Shown here: positions 1-10,554 of the stretch, one piece after another
How positions within the stretch are numbered: the stretch's first letter is position 1
Layout: every line of letters begins with the position of its first letter
DNA from: Sphingomonadaceae bacterium OTU29LAMAA1
GTDB lineage: Bacteria > Pseudomonadota > Alphaproteobacteria > Sphingomonadales > Sphingomonadaceae
Assembly (NCBI GenBank): GCA_024072375.1
Contig: CP099617.1
Location: forward strand, 2,522,001 to 2,586,000
Direction of reading: 5' to 3'
DNA length: 64,000 bases
The notes under the pieces: model-generated
What the model was told of the DNA's origin: nothing
Database searches by the model: none
What the model saw: the letters and a program-made list of their open reading frames with translations, nothing else
Program-made: the position numbers and the translations under genes

Positions 1-2
1 GT

Positions 3-173
3 GCAGGGTCGCTCGGCGTTCGGCGCGCCGCGCCGGTGGCGCGCGGGCTGGGCACGCGGCAGATCGCGCTGGGCGGCATGACCGCCGACCGCTGGTTATT
101 GCTGCGGAACTACGGCTTCGACGGGTGGGCGGCGATCGACGGCCTGATATCGTCGTCTGCCGGCCGGCCATAG
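3..173 (+). CDS. C-terminal fragment of thiamine-phosphate-synthase-like protein
   Basis: An open frame enters from the left edge and stops at the TAG at 171-173, leaving 56 residues. The piece ALGGM followed by a turn and then GFDGWAAIDG resembles the C-terminal phosphate-binding strand of ThiE/TenI-type TIM barrels, where ALGGM(N/T) precedes a G-(Y/F)-x-G-(W/I) ending. The family joins the pyrimidine and thiazole halves of thiamine in the cytoplasm. Everything upstream, including the active site, is outside the window, so ThiE cannot be told from a TenI-like relative. The gene converges on the minus-strand gene ending at 194, leaving a 20-base gap with no clear terminator. Confidence 0.5.
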   Translation, partial: AGSLGVRRAAPVARGLGTRQIALGGMTADRWLLLRNYGFDGWAAIDGLISSSAGRP

Positions 174-193
174 CCGGGTCATCCCGATCGGGA

Positions 194-922
194 TCAGAAC
201 CGGAAGGCGGTGCCCACGTACACCGATTGGCTGTCACGCCGCTCATCGTCCAGTCGTGCCAGCCGCTCGCGGTCGGAACGATAGCGCATGCCCGCCGTCA
301 CATCGAGATTGCGGGTCAGCGAATAGGAGCTGCTGACGTCGACCGAATAGCTCGGCATCTCCTGCGTCAGCTTCGGCGTGTTCGCCAGCGGGCGATCCGC
401 CACGGCGATCACGCGGCTGCTCGCGCGGCCGGCACGATACGTCAGCGCGACATCGGTCGATTCGCGGCTACCCGGCTGCGGACCAAGATCGATACGGCTG
501 ACGGCACCCGATACGGCGAAACGCTTCCACCCGACGGACACACCCAGATTGTAGGCGATAGGCTGAATACCGACGGTCGGTGCCTGCACGGCGGCGGCAC
601 GGCTCGCGTCGGTCAGCGCATTGCGGTTCGAGCGCGCCCGGACGGCCACGGTGACGGCGCGCTGATCGGGACGGCTTTCGGCGGGCGTGAAGCGGAATTC
701 GGCGCCGTTCAGGCCACCGCGGGCGATCACTGCGGCAAGCCGGGGATCGGCCGCCGCCGGTGTGAACGACCCGGCAAGGCGCGACGTCGGCGACGCGATG
801 CGCTTGGCCGGACGTGCTCGCTCCGCGGCACCGAAGGCGGGCGCGACAATGACACCGGCAGCGATCAACGCTCCCGCCATCATTCCAGCCATCGCACGCC
901 CCATGGCACGCTTCGCAAACAC
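194..922 (-). CDS. Hypothetical exported protein, probable small outer-membrane beta-barrel
   Basis: About 242 residues. I chose the GTG at 922 because a GAGGGG ribosome-binding site lies seven bases before it; an in-frame ATG further upstream at 1033 has no such signal. Residues 1-35 form a signal peptide (basic start, then an Ala/Gly/Met-rich hydrophobic stretch ending near AFGAA). The rest is rich in alternating hydrophobic and polar strands (for example the YSVDVSSSYSLTRNLDVTAGMRY region) and ends in a terminal Phe, the usual signature of outer-membrane barrel proteins handled by BamA. I do not recognise a named family. It diverges from the DUF3576 gene, and the two share a 222-base promoter region (923-1144). 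Function unknown. Confidence 0.6.
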   Translation of the reverse strand: MFAKRAMGRAMAGMMAGALIAAGVIVAPAFGAAERARPAKRIASPTSRLAGSFTPAAADPRLAAVIARGGLNGAEFRFTPAESRPDQRAVTVAVRARSNRNALTDASRAAAVQAPTVGIQPIAYNLGVSVGWKRFAVSGAVSRIDLGPQPGSRESTDVALTYRAGRASSRVIAVADRPLANTPKLTQEMPSYSVDVSSSYSLTRNLDVTAGMRYRSDRERLARLDDERRDSQSVYVGTAFRF

Positions 923-1144
923 TAGCAGTCCCCTCGACTCCCGCTGCAACGCGCCTAACACGATTCCGTCGCGCGCCAATATGGCAGAGTCGCTGCCCGA
1001 AGCATCATTTTGTCCGACTGTTGCAATAGGCACACAGATTCCGGGACGGGCGTGCCATTGCGGTCGCTTCGACGCGTCGCTTGCGGGTGCACCCGTGCAT
1101 CTATAGAGCGAAGGCGCCCTTTATATCGCAGGACAGTTCCGCCC

Positions 1145-1588
1145 ATGATCCGCTCGTTGCGCACCGCCCTCATGGTCGCCGCCATCGCCCTGCCGCTCGC
1201 CGCCTGTGGCGGACGTGGTGGCAATGCCGTCGCCAAGACCGACCTCGCCGCATCCAAGGTCACGACGATCGGGGTCAACGCCTATCTGTGGCGCGCCAGC
1301 CTCGACACCCTGTCGTTCATGCCGCTGCTGCAGACCGATTCCAATGGCGGCGTCATCGTGACCGACTGGTACGTCAACCCGCAGGTCCCGTCCGAGCGGA
1401 TGAAGGTCACGGTGTCGATCCTCGATCAGGACCTGCGTGCCGACGCGGTCCGTGTCGCGGCGCTGCGTGAGGTCAACCGTGGTGGCCAGTGGGTGTCCGC
1501 GCCCGTCACCGCCGCCACCACGCAGAAGCTGGAGGACGTCATCCTCACCCGCGCCCGCGATCTGCGCCGCGCCTCGATCGCCGGATAA
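1145..1588 (+). CDS. DUF3576 family lipoprotein
   Basis: 147 residues. The ATG at 1145 starts a lipoprotein signal peptide with the lipobox LAAC at residues 19-22, so the mature protein should be lipid-anchored, probably in the outer membrane. The remainder ([17 protein letters not shown], then [17 protein letters not shown]) matches the DUF3576 family, which commonly sits directly upstream of leuS and lptE in alphaproteobacteria. It lies eight bases before leuS and is probably cotranscribed with leuS-lptE-holA. A role in envelope biogenesis is a guess from the neighbourhood with lptE. Confidence 0.85.
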   Translation: MIRSLRTALMVAAIALPLAACGGRGGNAVAKTDLAASKVTTIGVNAYLWRASLDTLSFMPLLQTDSNGGVIVTDWYVNPQVPSERMKVTVSILDQDLRADAVRVAALREVNRGGQWVSAPVTAATTQKLEDVILTRARDLRRASIAG

Positions 1589-1596
1589 ATCACGAC

Positions 1597-4095
1597 ATGG
1601 TGACGCGTTTCAACGCGCTGACGGCGGACCGGACCTGGCAGAAGGTCTGGGACGACCGGCAGACGTTTGCTGCCAAGGATAACAGCGGCAAACCGCAGAG
1701 CTACGTGCTGGAGATGTTCCCCTATCCGTCGGGGCGCATCCACATGGGCCACGTCCGCAATTATACGATGGGCGACGTGCTGGCGCGGTTCCGCCGGATG
1801 CGCGGCTATGAAGTGCTCCACCCGATGGGCTGGGACGCGTTCGGCATGCCGGCCGAGAATGCGGCGATGGAAAAGGGCGTGCACCCCGGCACCTGGACGC
1901 TCGCCAATATCGAGACGATGAAGGCGCAGCTGAAGCGGCTGGGCTTCGCGCTCGACTGGTCGCGTGAACTGGCGACGTGCAAGCCCGATTATTACGGGCA
2001 CGAGCAGGCGCTGTTCCTCGACATGTTCGCCGCGGGGCTGGTCTATCGCAAGGAATCGGCGGTCAACTGGGACCCCGTCGACATGACCGTGCTCGCCAAC
2101 GAACAGGTGATCGATGGCCGCGGCTGGCGATCGGGTGCGCTGGTCGAGAAGCGCAAGCTGAGCCAGTGGTTCCTGAAGATCACCGACTTCGCCGATGAAT
2201 TGATCGAAGGTCTCGGCGCGCTCGAACATTGGCCCGACAAGGTCAAGCTGATGCAGGAGAACTGGATCGGCAAGAGCCAGGGGCTGACGTTCGGGTTCGA
2301 CGTGTCGGATGGGGGCAAGGTCGAGGTGTTCTCCACCCGCCCGGACACGATCTTCGGCGCCAGCTTCGTCGCGGTCGCCGCCGACCACCCGATCGCCCAA
2401 GCCATCGCCGATCGCCCGGAAGTCGCCGCGTTCATCGCGCTCTGCAAGCAGGGCGGCACCACCGCGGCCGAAATGGAGACGCAGGAAAAGCTGGGGTTCG
2501 ACACCGGGCTTACCGCCGCGCATCCGTTCGACGCCACGCGCAAGCTACCGATCTACATCGCGAATTTCGTGCTGATGGATTACGGCACCGGCGCGGTCAT
2601 GGGCGTGCCGGCGCATGACCAGCGCGATCTCGACTTCGCGCGCAAATATCATCTCGATGTGCAGCGTGTCGTCTCGGACGGCGACACGATCGCCCCGGTA
2701 TTCGAGGGCACCGAAGCCTATACCGGCCCCGGTGCATTGGTGAATTCGCATTTCCTTGATGGCATGGATGTCGAGGACGCCAAGCGCGAGGTCATCCGCC
2801 GCGCCGAGGCCGGTGGCTGGGGCAAAGGCTCGACCGTGTTTCGCCTGCGCGACTGGGGCGTCAGCCGCCAGCGTTACTGGGGCACGCCGATCCCGATCAT
2901 ACATTGCGGCGATTGCGGTGCGGTCGCGGTTCCCAAGGATCAGTTGCCGGTCGTCCTGCCCGACGACGTGTCGTTCGCGATCCCCGGCAACCCGCTCGAT
3001 CGTCATCCGACGTGGAAGCATGTCGATTGCCCATCCTGCGGCAAGCCGGCCGTGCGCGAAACCGATACGCTCGACACGTTCGCGGATTCGTCGTGGTATT
3101 TCATCCGCTTCGCCAGCCAGCCCAGGGACAGGCCGTTCGATCGTGAGGTCGCGGAAAGCTGGCTGCCGGTGGGGCAATATATCGGCGGGGTGGAGCATGC
3201 GATCCTCCACCTGCTGTATGCGCGCTTCTGGACGCGTGCGCTGAAGCACCTCGACCTGATCGATATCGCGGAACCGTTCACCGGCCTGTTCACGCAGGGG
3301 ATGGTGACGCACGAGACGTACAAATCGTCGGATAACCGCTGGCTGTCCCCCGACGACGTTCGTGACGGCATCGAGATCGCGACCGGTGATGCGATCACCA
3401 TCGGCCGCGTCGAGAAGATGTCGAAGTCGAAGAAGAACACCGTCGATCCCGAACCGATCGTCGATCAATATGGTGCCGACGCGACGCGCTGGTTCATGCT
3501 GTCCGACTCGCCGCCCGAACGCGACCTGCCGTGGAGCGAATCGGGCATCGAAGGTGCATGGCGGTTCGTCCAGCGTCTCTGGCGGCTGTTCGATGGCAAC
3601 ACCCCGGAACCGGGAGAGGGCGGCGACGTCGCGCTCGACCGCAAGCTGCACCAGACCATCCTCGGCATCGAACAGGATATCGAGGCGCTGGCCTTCAACA
3701 AGGCGGTCGCGAAGATCTACGAATTGTGCACCGCGATCGAACGTGCCGCACCGTCGCAGTCGCGTAGCAATGCGATCCATACGCTCATGCTGCTGGTCTC
3801 CCCGATGGTCCCGCACGTTGCGGAAGAGGCATGGGCGGCGAAGGGCTTCGACGGTCTGATCGCCGACGCCGCCTGGCCCGAAGTCGATCCGAAGCTGTTG
3901 GTGGAGGACGAGGCGACGATCGCGATCCAGGTCAACGGCAAGCTGCGCGATACGCTGACGGTGCCAAAGGACCTGCCGCGTGAAACGCTTGAGACGCTGG
4001 CGTTGGCATCCGACAAGATCGTTCGCGCCCTCGACGGCAAGCCCCCAAAAAAGGTGATCGTCGTGCCGGGACGTCTGGTGAATATCGTCATATGA
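1597..4095 (+). CDS. leuS: Leucyl-tRNA synthetase
   Basis: 832 residues, normal for bacterial LeuRS. It charges tRNA-Leu with leucine in the cytoplasm. Class I signatures are intact: the HIGH motif as HMGH at residues 49-52 after the MFPYPSG stretch, and KMSKS near residue 607. The inserted CP1 editing domain that hydrolyses mischarged tRNA lies between them ([12 protein letters not shown] region), followed by the anticodon-binding domain and a C-terminal region ending in NIVI. The ATG at 1597 was preferred over a longer upstream frame because homology begins there ([12 protein letters not shown]). The stop overlaps the lptE start by four bases (ATGA), indicating translational coupling. Confidence 0.98.
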   Translation: MVTRFNALTADRTWQKVWDDRQTFAAKDNSGKPQSYVLEMFPYPSGRIHMGHVRNYTMGDVLARFRRMRGYEVLHPMGWDAFGMPAENAAMEKGVHPGTWTLANIETMKAQLKRLGFALDWSRELATCKPDYYGHEQALFLDMFAAGLVYRKESAVNWDPVDMTVLANEQVIDGRGWRSGALVEKRKLSQWFLKITDFADELIEGLGALEHWPDKVKLMQENWIGKSQGLTFGFDVSDGGKVEVFSTRPDTIFGASFVAVAADHPIAQAIADRPEVAAFIALCKQGGTTAAEMETQEKLGFDTGLTAAHPFDATRKLPIYIANFVLMDYGTGAVMGVPAHDQRDLDFARKYHLDVQRVVSDGDTIAPVFEGTEAYTGPGALVNSHFLDGMDVEDAKREVIRRAEAGGWGKGSTVFRLRDWGVSRQRYWGTPIPIIHCGDCGAVAVPKDQLPVVLPDDVSFAIPGNPLDRHPTWKHVDCPSCGKPAVRETDTLDTFADSSWYFIRFASQPRDRPFDREVAESWLPVGQYIGGVEHAILHLLYARFWTRALKHLDLIDIAEPFTGLFTQGMVTHETYKSSDNRWLSPDDVRDGIEIATGDAITIGRVEKMSKSKKNTVDPEPIVDQYGADATRWFMLSDSPPERDLPWSESGIEGAWRFVQRLWRLFDGNTPEPGEGGDVALDRKLHQTILGIEQDIEALAFNKAVAKIYELCTAIERAAPSQSRSNAIHTLMLLVSPMVPHVAEEAWAAKGFDGLIADAAWPEVDPKLLVEDEATIAIQVNGKLRDTLTVPKDLPRETLETLALASDKIVRALDGKPPKKVIVVPGRLVNIVI

Positions 4096-4583
4096 GGCAC
4101 GCCCTGCTTCTCGCGCCGTTCGCGCTGCTGCTCGCCGGCTGCGGCCTGAAGCCCCTTTACAGTGGCGGCTCGGGCGGCAGCGTTGCCGCCACGCTGTCGA
4201 ATGTCGAGGTGGCGCCGATCGACGGCAAGTCGGGCTGGCTGATGACCAATGCGCTCCGCGATCGCCTAGCTGCCGACGGTACCCCGCAGTATCGACTGGA
4301 CGTGCGGCTCGATGATTCCATCGCGGGCTTCGGCGTGCGCCGCGATGACAGCGTTACCCGCGAACGTCGCACCCTTCGCGCGCGATATCAGCTGGTGAAT
4401 CTGACGGACGGCAGCGTGCTGATCGACGCCACCGCCGGATCCGATGCAGGCATCGATGTCGTCCAGTCGGAATATGCGACGATCGCGGCGGAGAACACCG
4501 CGCTGGAGCGCCTGTCCGGCATCGTCGCGGATCAGATCGTTGCCCGCATCGCGCTCTACGCGCAGCGCCGCCCGACGCCATGA
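4092..4583 (+). CDS. lptE: LPS-assembly lipoprotein LptE
   Basis: 163 residues. The N terminus is a lipoprotein signal peptide with LLAGC at residues 13-17, followed directly by GLKPLYSGG, the LptE hallmark (G-C-G-[F/L]-x-P-L-Y). LptE is the outer-membrane lipoprotein that plugs LptD and completes the lipopolysaccharide export machine. Low conservation beyond the N terminus is normal for the family. It overlaps leuS by four bases and is followed by holA after nine bases; leuS-lptE-holA is a conserved order that is also seen in E. coli. Confidence 0.93.
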   Translation: MRHALLLAPFALLLAGCGLKPLYSGGSGGSVAATLSNVEVAPIDGKSGWLMTNALRDRLAADGTPQYRLDVRLDDSIAGFGVRRDDSVTRERRTLRARYQLVNLTDGSVLIDATAGSDAGIDVVQSEYATIAAENTALERLSGIVADQIVARIALYAQRRPTP

Positions 4584-4592
4584 AGACCACCG

Positions 4593-5612
4593 GTGAAGGC
4601 TAACGCGCGCGACATAAAGTCCGCGCTCGAACGCCCCTCCCCCGACATCCGCCTCTATCTGCTCCACGGCCCCGATGGTTCGGCGACCGCAGAGCTGGCG
4701 AATGTGCTCGCCAGGGCGATGGGACCGGATGCGGAGCGCGTCGACCTCGACGGCGCGACACTACGCTCCGATCCGGCGCGCCTGTCCGACGAAGCCGCGT
4801 CCATGTCGCTGTTCGGCGGTGCGCGCCATATCCGGGTTTCCCCCGCCGGCGAAGAATGTCTGGAGGCGTTCACCGCGCTGCTGGAGGCGGATCATGCCGG
4901 CAACCCTGTGGTTGCGCTCGCTCCCACGGTCAAATCGACCGCGAAGATCGTCAAGCTGGCGATCGATTCCCGACGAGCGATGGCTTTCGCGGCGTACGAG
5001 CCGAGCGCGGCCGATCTGGAGCGTCTTGCCGCAGCGATGGCACGCGATCACGGCCTGCGCTCTGGCGGGACCACCGCGGCGCGCCTGGCGGCATCGTGCG
5101 GCGGCGACCGTGCCGTGCTGGCCCGGGAGATCGAGAAACTGGCGCTGTTCCTCGACGCCGCACCCGATCGGCCGCACGACCTCGACGATGCCGCGCTCGA
5201 CGCGATCGGTGCCGATCTGGGCGAGGCGGAGATGGGTCACGTCGTCGATGCGGTGGTCACCGGCCACACCGCCGTTCTGGGTGCCGAGCTTGCCCGACTG
5301 ACGGAGGCGGGCACCTCGCCCATTCCCTGGCTCCGGCTGCTTGCCCGCCGTCTGATGACGCTTGCCGAGATGAAGGCCGAAACCGACGCGGGTGCGACGC
5401 AGGACACCGTCTTCAAGCGCCATCGCATCTTCTTCCGTGAAGAGGCGAACACCGCACAGGCGATACGCCGCTGGAACCCGGCGATGCTGTCGACCGCCCT
5501 TACCCGTGTCCGCAATGCCGAACGCGCGGTGATGTCGAGTGGCAATGCCGGCAGTGTCCTGGCGGAGCATGCCCTGATCGAGCTCACGCGAGGCGTCGAA
5601 CGTCGGGGCTGA
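4593..5612 (+). CDS. holA: DNA polymerase III delta subunit
   Basis: 339 residues, the usual size. HolA is the clamp-loader wrench that opens the beta sliding clamp. The start is GTG at 4593, nine bases after the lptE stop, giving the typical N terminus KANARDIKSALE...DIRLYLLHGPDG. The degenerate AAA+ fold (ELANVLARAMG, then the loop with SLFGGARHIRV) and C-terminal collar domain (TPIPWLRLLARRL-like stretch near residue 245) are visible. It is the last gene of the leuS-lptE-holA run and converges on the dienelactone hydrolase gene, with 33 bases between the stops. Confidence 0.95.
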   Translation: MKANARDIKSALERPSPDIRLYLLHGPDGSATAELANVLARAMGPDAERVDLDGATLRSDPARLSDEAASMSLFGGARHIRVSPAGEECLEAFTALLEADHAGNPVVALAPTVKSTAKIVKLAIDSRRAMAFAAYEPSAADLERLAAAMARDHGLRSGGTTAARLAASCGGDRAVLAREIEKLALFLDAAPDRPHDLDDAALDAIGADLGEAEMGHVVDAVVTGHTAVLGAELARLTEAGTSPIPWLRLLARRLMTLAEMKAETDAGATQDTVFKRHRIFFREEANTAQAIRRWNPAMLSTALTRVRNAERAVMSSGNAGSVLAEHALIELTRGVERRG

Positions 5613-5645
5613 AGGGAATGACGAAGCCGATTATCAGGCCGACGT

Positions 5646-6386
5646 CTACCGAAGGACCCGGTTGAACAACGACAGGGCCCAGCCCGTCGCCGCGACGAAC
5701 AGCGCCGGATCGTAACGCGGGCCTTCGTCACGCAAAAACGCATGCTGCGCATTGACCTCGTGCCATTCGTACGTGGCACCTGTCTGTTCCAGTCGCCGAC
5801 GTATCGTTTCCCGCCCGGCGAACGGAACATGCGGGTCCTGCCGACCGAAGACGAACAGCGTCTCCGCGTTCAGCTCCGCCATGCGCGCCAGGCTGTCGTC
5901 GGACCGTCCTGCACCGAGCGTAGCCGAGTGAATGTCCGTGGGGTAGAACATGGCCGCAGCCGATACCCGCGGGTCGAGCGCCGCGCGATATGCCAGATGT
6001 CCACCGAGACACACACCGACCGTTCCCAGGCGCCCGCTACAGGCCGGATGTGCCGCCAGCGCATCGAGCACCGACACCGCATCCGCATCGAACGCGGCCA
6101 CCGGCTTCGCGAACTTCAGGGTGTTGCCGCGTTCCGTCCCTGCCGTATCATAGCCGAGGACCGTCCCGGGCGCTTCATATTCGTGATAGACCTCCGGCAC
6201 CGCCACGACATAGCCATGCCCCGCAAGGAATGCAGCAAGCCGCCTGATCGGCGCCGTAACCTGATAAATCTCCGAATACAGAATCAGTCCCGGATATCGC
6301 CCTTCGGCAACGGGCCGAAACCAGTGCACTCGCATCGTACCGTCATCGGCGGGCAGATCGTCGAATGTGTCGGACGACAGGATCAT
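5646..6386 (-). CDS. Dienelactone hydrolase family protein
   Basis: 246 residues starting at the ATG at 6384-6386, which overlaps the parB stop as ATGA. An upstream ATG at 6416 would read ten residues into parB and is less likely. Alpha/beta hydrolase with a cysteine nucleophile in GVCLGG (Cys126), acid Asp184 in GRQDP and His215 in NAQHAF, the Cys-Asp-His triad of dienelactone hydrolases. The true substrate is unknown; the family includes many uncharacterised cytoplasmic esterases. It is the last gene of the mnmE-mnmG-rsmG-parA-parB operon, probably cotranscribed by position rather than by function. Confidence 0.88.
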   Translation of the reverse strand: MILSSDTFDDLPADDGTMRVHWFRPVAEGRYPGLILYSEIYQVTAPIRRLAAFLAGHGYVVAVPEVYHEYEAPGTVLGYDTAGTERGNTLKFAKPVAAFDADAVSVLDALAAHPACSGRLGTVGVCLGGHLAYRAALDPRVSAAAMFYPTDIHSATLGAGRSDDSLARMAELNAETLFVFGRQDPHVPFAGRETIRRRLEQTGATYEWHEVNAQHAFLRDEGPRYDPALFVAATGWALSLFNRVLR

Positions 6387-7291
6387 CAGATCGTATCGCC
6401 GGTCAGCCGCTGGCACACCATGTCGAGTTGATCGAGCGTCGAATAGGTCAGCGTCAACGTGCCGCCCTTCTCACTATGCGCGACCCGGACATGAAGACCG
6501 AGCAGGTCGGACAGCTGACGTTCCAACGCCGCGATATCGGCGTCGGGTGCCGCCGCAGGTGCGCGCTCGCGGGTGCTTCCACCCCCACGTTCCGGCTTGG
6601 CGCCCCTCGCCAGCTTTTCCGTTTCGCGCACCGACAATCCGCGTGCCACGACCTGTTCGGCCAGCGTTTCCACGTCCCGCGATCCGAGCAATGCGCGTGC
6701 ATGTCCCATGGTCAGCGACCCGTCCGTGACCCGACCCTGTACCGCCTCGGGTAGTTCGAGCAATCGCAACAGGTTGGCTACGTGGCTACGCGATTTATGA
6801 ACGATCTTCGCCAGCGCTTCCTGCGTATGACCATATTCGCCAGCAAGCCGCTGATATGCCTGCGCTTCTTCGATCGCATTCAGGTCCTGACGCTGGATAT
6901 TCTCGATCAGCGCGATCTCGAGCGTCTGCGCATCGTCGAAGTCGCGAACGACGACTGGAACCTCGTGCAGCCGGGCACGCTGTGCAGCACGCCATCGCCG
7001 CTCGCCGGCGACGATCTGATAATCGTGACCGTGCGGCCGAACGACGATCGGCTGGATCAGGCCACGCGTTGCGATCGACGCCGCCAGTTCATCGAGAAGC
7101 GCATCGTCGAAATGTCGCCGCGGCTGATCGGGATGCGGCGTCAGCGCGCTGACCGGCAACATCCGGACACCACTCGGTACGTTGCCCTTGGCCCCCGGTG
7201 CGACGGGGGCCTCACTGGCCATCTCACCGAGCAATGCGCTCAGTCCGCGGCCCAGGCCTCCGGGTCGCCCCCGCTTCGCCGCATCGCTCAT
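6386..7291 (-). CDS. parB: Chromosome-partitioning protein ParB (parS-binding CTPase clamp)
   Basis: 301 residues. It begins with the GGLGRGLSALLGE stretch that activates the ParA ATPase, followed by the ParB/Srx CTP-binding domain with the GERRWRA motif at residues 96-102, the helix-turn-helix that reads parS (HTQEALAKIVHKSRSHVANLLRLLELP), and a C-terminal dimerisation segment. ParB loads at parS, slides as a CTP-dependent clamp and directs the origin region with ParA. Its targets are the three parS sites at 8131, 8494 and 10555. The start overlaps the parA stop by four bases. Confidence 0.97.
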   Translation of the reverse strand: MSDAAKRGRPGGLGRGLSALLGEMASEAPVAPGAKGNVPSGVRMLPVSALTPHPDQPRRHFDDALLDELAASIATRGLIQPIVVRPHGHDYQIVAGERRWRAAQRARLHEVPVVVRDFDDAQTLEIALIENIQRQDLNAIEEAQAYQRLAGEYGHTQEALAKIVHKSRSHVANLLRLLELPEAVQGRVTDGSLTMGHARALLGSRDVETLAEQVVARGLSVRETEKLARGAKPERGGGSTRERAPAAAPDADIAALERQLSDLLGLHVRVAHSEKGGTLTLTYSTLDQLDMVCQRLTGDTI

Positions 7292-8070
7292 GCGGCGACT
7301 GCCGTTACTTGCGGCAAGCGGGCGATCAGTTCACGTGCCAGATCGATATACGCCTGCGATCCGGAACACCGATGATCGTAGATCAGGGCGGGTAACCCGT
7401 GGCTCGGCGCCTCCGACAGGCGGACGTTCCGCGGGATGACCGTGTCGAACACGACACGGCCGAGCACGGCACGGACATCGGCGGAAACCTGTTCGGTCAG
7501 TCGATTGCGACGATCGTACATCGTCAGCGCTACACCCAGAATGGCCAGCCCGGGATTGAAGCGTTCCCGGATGCGTTCGACCGTCGTCAGCAACTGCGAC
7601 AGCCCTTCGAGCGCAAAGAACTCGCATTGCAGCGGAACGAGCAATTTGTCGGCGGCCACCATGGCATTGATCGTCAGCAGTCCCAGCGATGGCGGGCAGT
7701 CGATCAGGACGATGTCCCAGCGACCCTGAGCCTTGGCGAGCGCACGATCGAGGCGGTGCGTCCGGTGCTCGAATTCGACCAGCTCTATTTCAGCGCCGGA
7801 CAGATCCTGTGTCGCAGGGACCAGATCGAGCCGTGGCACGCGCGTGGTGATGACGGCATCCGCAATCTCCGCTTCGCCCAACAGCACATGGTAGCTTGAT
7901 CGACCGCGCTGTGAATGACCAACGCCCAGACCCGTCGACGCATTACCTTGTGGATCCAGGTCGATCAGCAAAACGCTTTTGCCGGTCGCCGACAGCGCCG
8001 TGGCCAGGTTGATCGCGCTCGTCGTCTTACCAACGCCGCCCTTTTGATTGGCCACCGCAATCGTCGTCAT
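7288..8070 (-). CDS. parA: Chromosome-partitioning ATPase ParA
   Basis: 260 residues. The deviant Walker A KGGVGKTT lies at residues 9-16, with the signature lysine, and is followed by LLIDLDPQGNAS (Walker A') and VLIDCPPSLGLL (Walker B). ParA binds nucleoid DNA nonspecifically when ATP-bound and pulls ParB-parS complexes to the cell pole. The ATG at 8068-8070 overlaps the rsmG stop as ATGA; a GTG one codon upstream is an alternative. ParA is translationally coupled to both rsmG and parB. Confidence 0.97.
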   Translation of the reverse strand: MTTIAVANQKGGVGKTTSAINLATALSATGKSVLLIDLDPQGNASTGLGVGHSQRGRSSYHVLLGEAEIADAVITTRVPRLDLVPATQDLSGAEIELVEFEHRTHRLDRALAKAQGRWDIVLIDCPPSLGLLTINAMVAADKLLVPLQCEFFALEGLSQLLTTVERIRERFNPGLAILGVALTMYDRRNRLTEQVSADVRAVLGRVVFDTVIPRNVRLSEAPSHGLPALIYDHRCSGSQAYIDLARELIARLPQVTAVAA

Positions 8071-8684
8071 CACGCGCGTCCTTCTTTAGTATTTACGATC
8101 AGGATCGACGATTCGGGATCCGTGATGCTTTGTTCCACGTGAAACACTCGGCGTTGATCGCGTTGCAATGCGGCCAGTTCGCCGCTGCCCATGCGACCGC
8201 GGGGCAAGATCCAGCGCGTATCGGATGTGGCGCAATGCGCCGCCGCTTGCAAAAGCTTTTCGACCGATGCGACCGCACGGGCCGAGATCGTCGCAAAGCG
8301 ACCTGCAACTGCCTCGACCTTCGCGGTGAGCACCGTCGCATTCGCGATGTTCAATCGGTCGACGCAGGCTTGCAGAAACTCCGCGCGTCGCTTGCGCGGC
8401 TCGACCATCGTCACGGCATGGTCCGACAGCAAGGCAATGACGATGCCTGGAAACCCCCCTCCCGTCCCGATATCCAGCCAACGTCCGGATGATTGTTCCA
8501 CGTGAAACAATAGCTGAGCGGAATCCAGCGCGTGGCGAGTCCATATCGTCGCCAGCGTCGATGGCGCGACGAGATTCTGAGAGCTGTTCTCGGTGCTCAC
8601 CATCGTCAGAAAAGCAGCGACGCGATCGACATCGTTCATACCGAACCGCTCGACCAGCTGGTTCCTTGCCTCGTCTTCCGTCAT
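8070..8684 (-). CDS. rsmG: 16S rRNA (guanine527-N7)-methyltransferase RsmG
   Basis: 204 residues, starting at the ATG at 8682-8684 that overlaps the mnmG stop. The SAM-binding motif is [17 protein letters not shown], followed by [11 protein letters not shown] and the [13 protein letters not shown] segment typical of RsmG (GidB). It methylates N7 of G527 in 16S rRNA. Two parS sites (8131-8146 and 8494-8509) are embedded in the coding sequence and each encodes FHVE(Q), so the protein must tolerate FHVEQ twice, once near residue 59 and once near residue 180. Longer frames upstream lie inside mnmG. Confidence 0.96.
   Translation of the reverse strand: MTEDEARNQLVERFGMNDVDRVAAFLTMVSTENSSQNLVAPSTLATIWTRHALDSAQLLFHVEQSSGRWLDIGTGGGFPGIVIALLSDHAVTMVEPRKRRAEFLQACVDRLNIANATVLTAKVEAVAGRFATISARAVASVEKLLQAAAHCATSDTRWILPRGRMGSGELAALQRDQRRVFHVEQSITDPESSILIVNTKEGRA
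8131..8146. promoter_or_regulatory. parS: parS site 1 (inside rsmG)
   Basis: The 16-mer TGTTCCACGTGAAACA matches the bacterial parS consensus TGTTNCACGTGNAACA at every fixed position. It lies near the 3' end of rsmG, about 10 kb from the proposed origin. Confidence 0.92.
8494..8509. promoter_or_regulatory. parS: parS site 2 (inside rsmG)
   Basis: Identical to site 1 (TGTTCCACGTGAAACA), 363 bases away and also within the rsmG reading frame. Full match to the ParB-binding consensus. Confidence 0.92.
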
Positions 8685-10516
8685 GCCAAACCACGCTGCG
8701 CATACAGGTAAATTGCGGACACTGCCGCCGGCGTTACGCCACGAACACGCGCCGCCGCACCCAAGGACGCCGGCCGTGCCCGATCGAGACGGTCGATCAT
8801 CTCGTTCGACAACCCCGGAACGGCGGCATAGCAAAGCATGGCTGGCAGCGGGACCGCCTCCTCTCGCCGCATCAGCGCCACCTCTTCCGCCTGACGTTCG
8901 AGATAGGGCGCGTAGCGTGCATCTTCGATCACCTCGCCAAGGATCGGCGCCGACATACTGTCGTGAAGTTCAGGCGACACATGCCGAAGATCGACGTCGG
9001 GGATTCTCAACCACTCGTACAGGCTGCGACGGCTTCCGTCCTGCGCAACGCGGACACCCATTCCCGACAGTTCGGACGCCGTTATCGATTGCGACAGAGC
9101 ATCGCGAACACGGCTTCGTTCCTGCATTCGATGACGCTGATGCTCCTGCCGCTCATCGCCCAGACAATTGATCGAGGCCGCGATGCCGCCGAGCCGGGTC
9201 TCGGCATTATCTGCACGCAGAGACAAGCGATACTCCGCCCTTGCCGTCAGCATGCGATAGGGTTCGGTAACGCCCTGCAGAACCAGATCGTCGATCATCA
9301 CGCCAATGTAGCTCGAGGCGCGATCAAGAATGCAAGGTACCAGATCACAGGCGGTCGCTGCTGCATTCAGCCCGGCGATCAGCCCCTGCCCCGCCGCCTC
9401 CTCATACCCGGTTGTACCATTCAACTGCCCCGCGCAATACACGCCGGGAATGGCAGCAAGCGCCAGTGTCGCATCCAGTGCGCGAGGATCAAGATAATCG
9501 TATTCGACGGCGTAACCCGGGGTTGTGATCGATGCCCGCTCCAGTCCCGCAATGCTGCGGATCATGACCTCCTGCACATCCGTGGGGAGCGAGGTCGACA
9601 GGCCATTCGGATAGACGATGTGATCGTCGAGCCCCTCCGGTTCCAGAAAGACCTGATGTCCATCGCGATCACCGAAGCGATGCACCTTGTCCTCGATGGA
9701 GGGACAATAGCGCGGACCTTGCCCTTCGATTGCGCCACCAAACAGTGGGGATCGATCGAGGCCATGCCGGATAGCCGCATGCGTCCGATCGTTGGTCCGG
9801 GTGATTGCGCAGGCAACCTGTGGAAGCGGACGATGGGACGTCATGGGCGACATCGTCCACGGATCGGTGTCGGAGCGCTGCTCCTCCAGTCGGCCCCAGT
9901 CGATCGTGCGGCCGTCGATGCGCGGCGGCGTCCCGGTCTTGAGGCGTTCCAGAGGCAGGGATAGCCCTCGCAACTGTTCGGCGAGTTTGCGCGCAGGACG
10001 CTCGCCGATGCGACCGCCCTCGTGTCGCTCGTTACCCCGGAACATTCGCCCGCCAAGGAACGTACCCGTCGCCAGTACCACTGTGCGGCCTTCAACATGG
10101 CTGCCGTCGCTCAGGACCACGCCGCGCGTCCGGCCGCCATCGAGCATCAACGCGTCGACATCACCCTCAGCAATGGTCAGCGTCGGCAATGCGTGCAGCA
10201 TCGTCTGGATCGCGGCGGCATAGCGCCTGCGGTCTGCTTGCACGCGCGGACCCTGAACCGCAGCTCCTTTGCTTCGATTGAGCATGCGATAATGGATGGC
10301 GGCCTGATCAGCCGCCCGGGCGATCAGGCCATCGAAGGCATCCACCTCCCGCACGATATGGCCTTTTCCGAGGCCGCCGATTGCGGGATTGCACGACATC
10401 GCTCCGATATGCCGGCGGTCATGACTTATCAAAATTGTGTTTGCGCCACGGCGGGCAGCGGCAGCGGCGGCTTCGGTACCGGCATGGCCGCCGCCGACGA
10501 CGATCACGTCATACAT
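8681..10516 (-). CDS. mnmG: tRNA uridine-5-carboxymethylaminomethyl synthesis enzyme MnmG
   Basis: 611 residues, close to the usual 620-630. The N-terminal FAD-binding Rossmann motif is [12 protein letters not shown], followed by [14 protein letters not shown], the MnmG signature. The C-terminal helical domain that contacts MnmE and tRNA ends [12 protein letters not shown]. MnmG and MnmE together modify wobble U34 in several tRNAs. The gene follows mnmE after a short spacer that holds parS site 3, and its stop overlaps the rsmG start by four bases. Confidence 0.98.
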   Translation of the reverse strand: MYDVIVVGGGHAGTEAAAAAARRGANTILISHDRRHIGAMSCNPAIGGLGKGHIVREVDAFDGLIARAADQAAIHYRMLNRSKGAAVQGPRVQADRRRYAAAIQTMLHALPTLTIAEGDVDALMLDGGRTRGVVLSDGSHVEGRTVVLATGTFLGGRMFRGNERHEGGRIGERPARKLAEQLRGLSLPLERLKTGTPPRIDGRTIDWGRLEEQRSDTDPWTMSPMTSHRPLPQVACAITRTNDRTHAAIRHGLDRSPLFGGAIEGQGPRYCPSIEDKVHRFGDRDGHQVFLEPEGLDDHIVYPNGLSTSLPTDVQEVMIRSIAGLERASITTPGYAVEYDYLDPRALDATLALAAIPGVYCAGQLNGTTGYEEAAGQGLIAGLNAAATACDLVPCILDRASSYIGVMIDDLVLQGVTEPYRMLTARAEYRLSLRADNAETRLGGIAASINCLGDERQEHQRHRMQERSRVRDALSQSITASELSGMGVRVAQDGSRRSLYEWLRIPDVDLRHVSPELHDSMSAPILGEVIEDARYAPYLERQAEEVALMRREEAVPLPAMLCYAAVPGLSNEMIDRLDRARPASLGAAARVRGVTPAAVSAIYLYAQRGLA

Positions 10517-10554
10517 ACGATGCGCCTAGACCCCGAGGTGTGAGACGTCAAAAC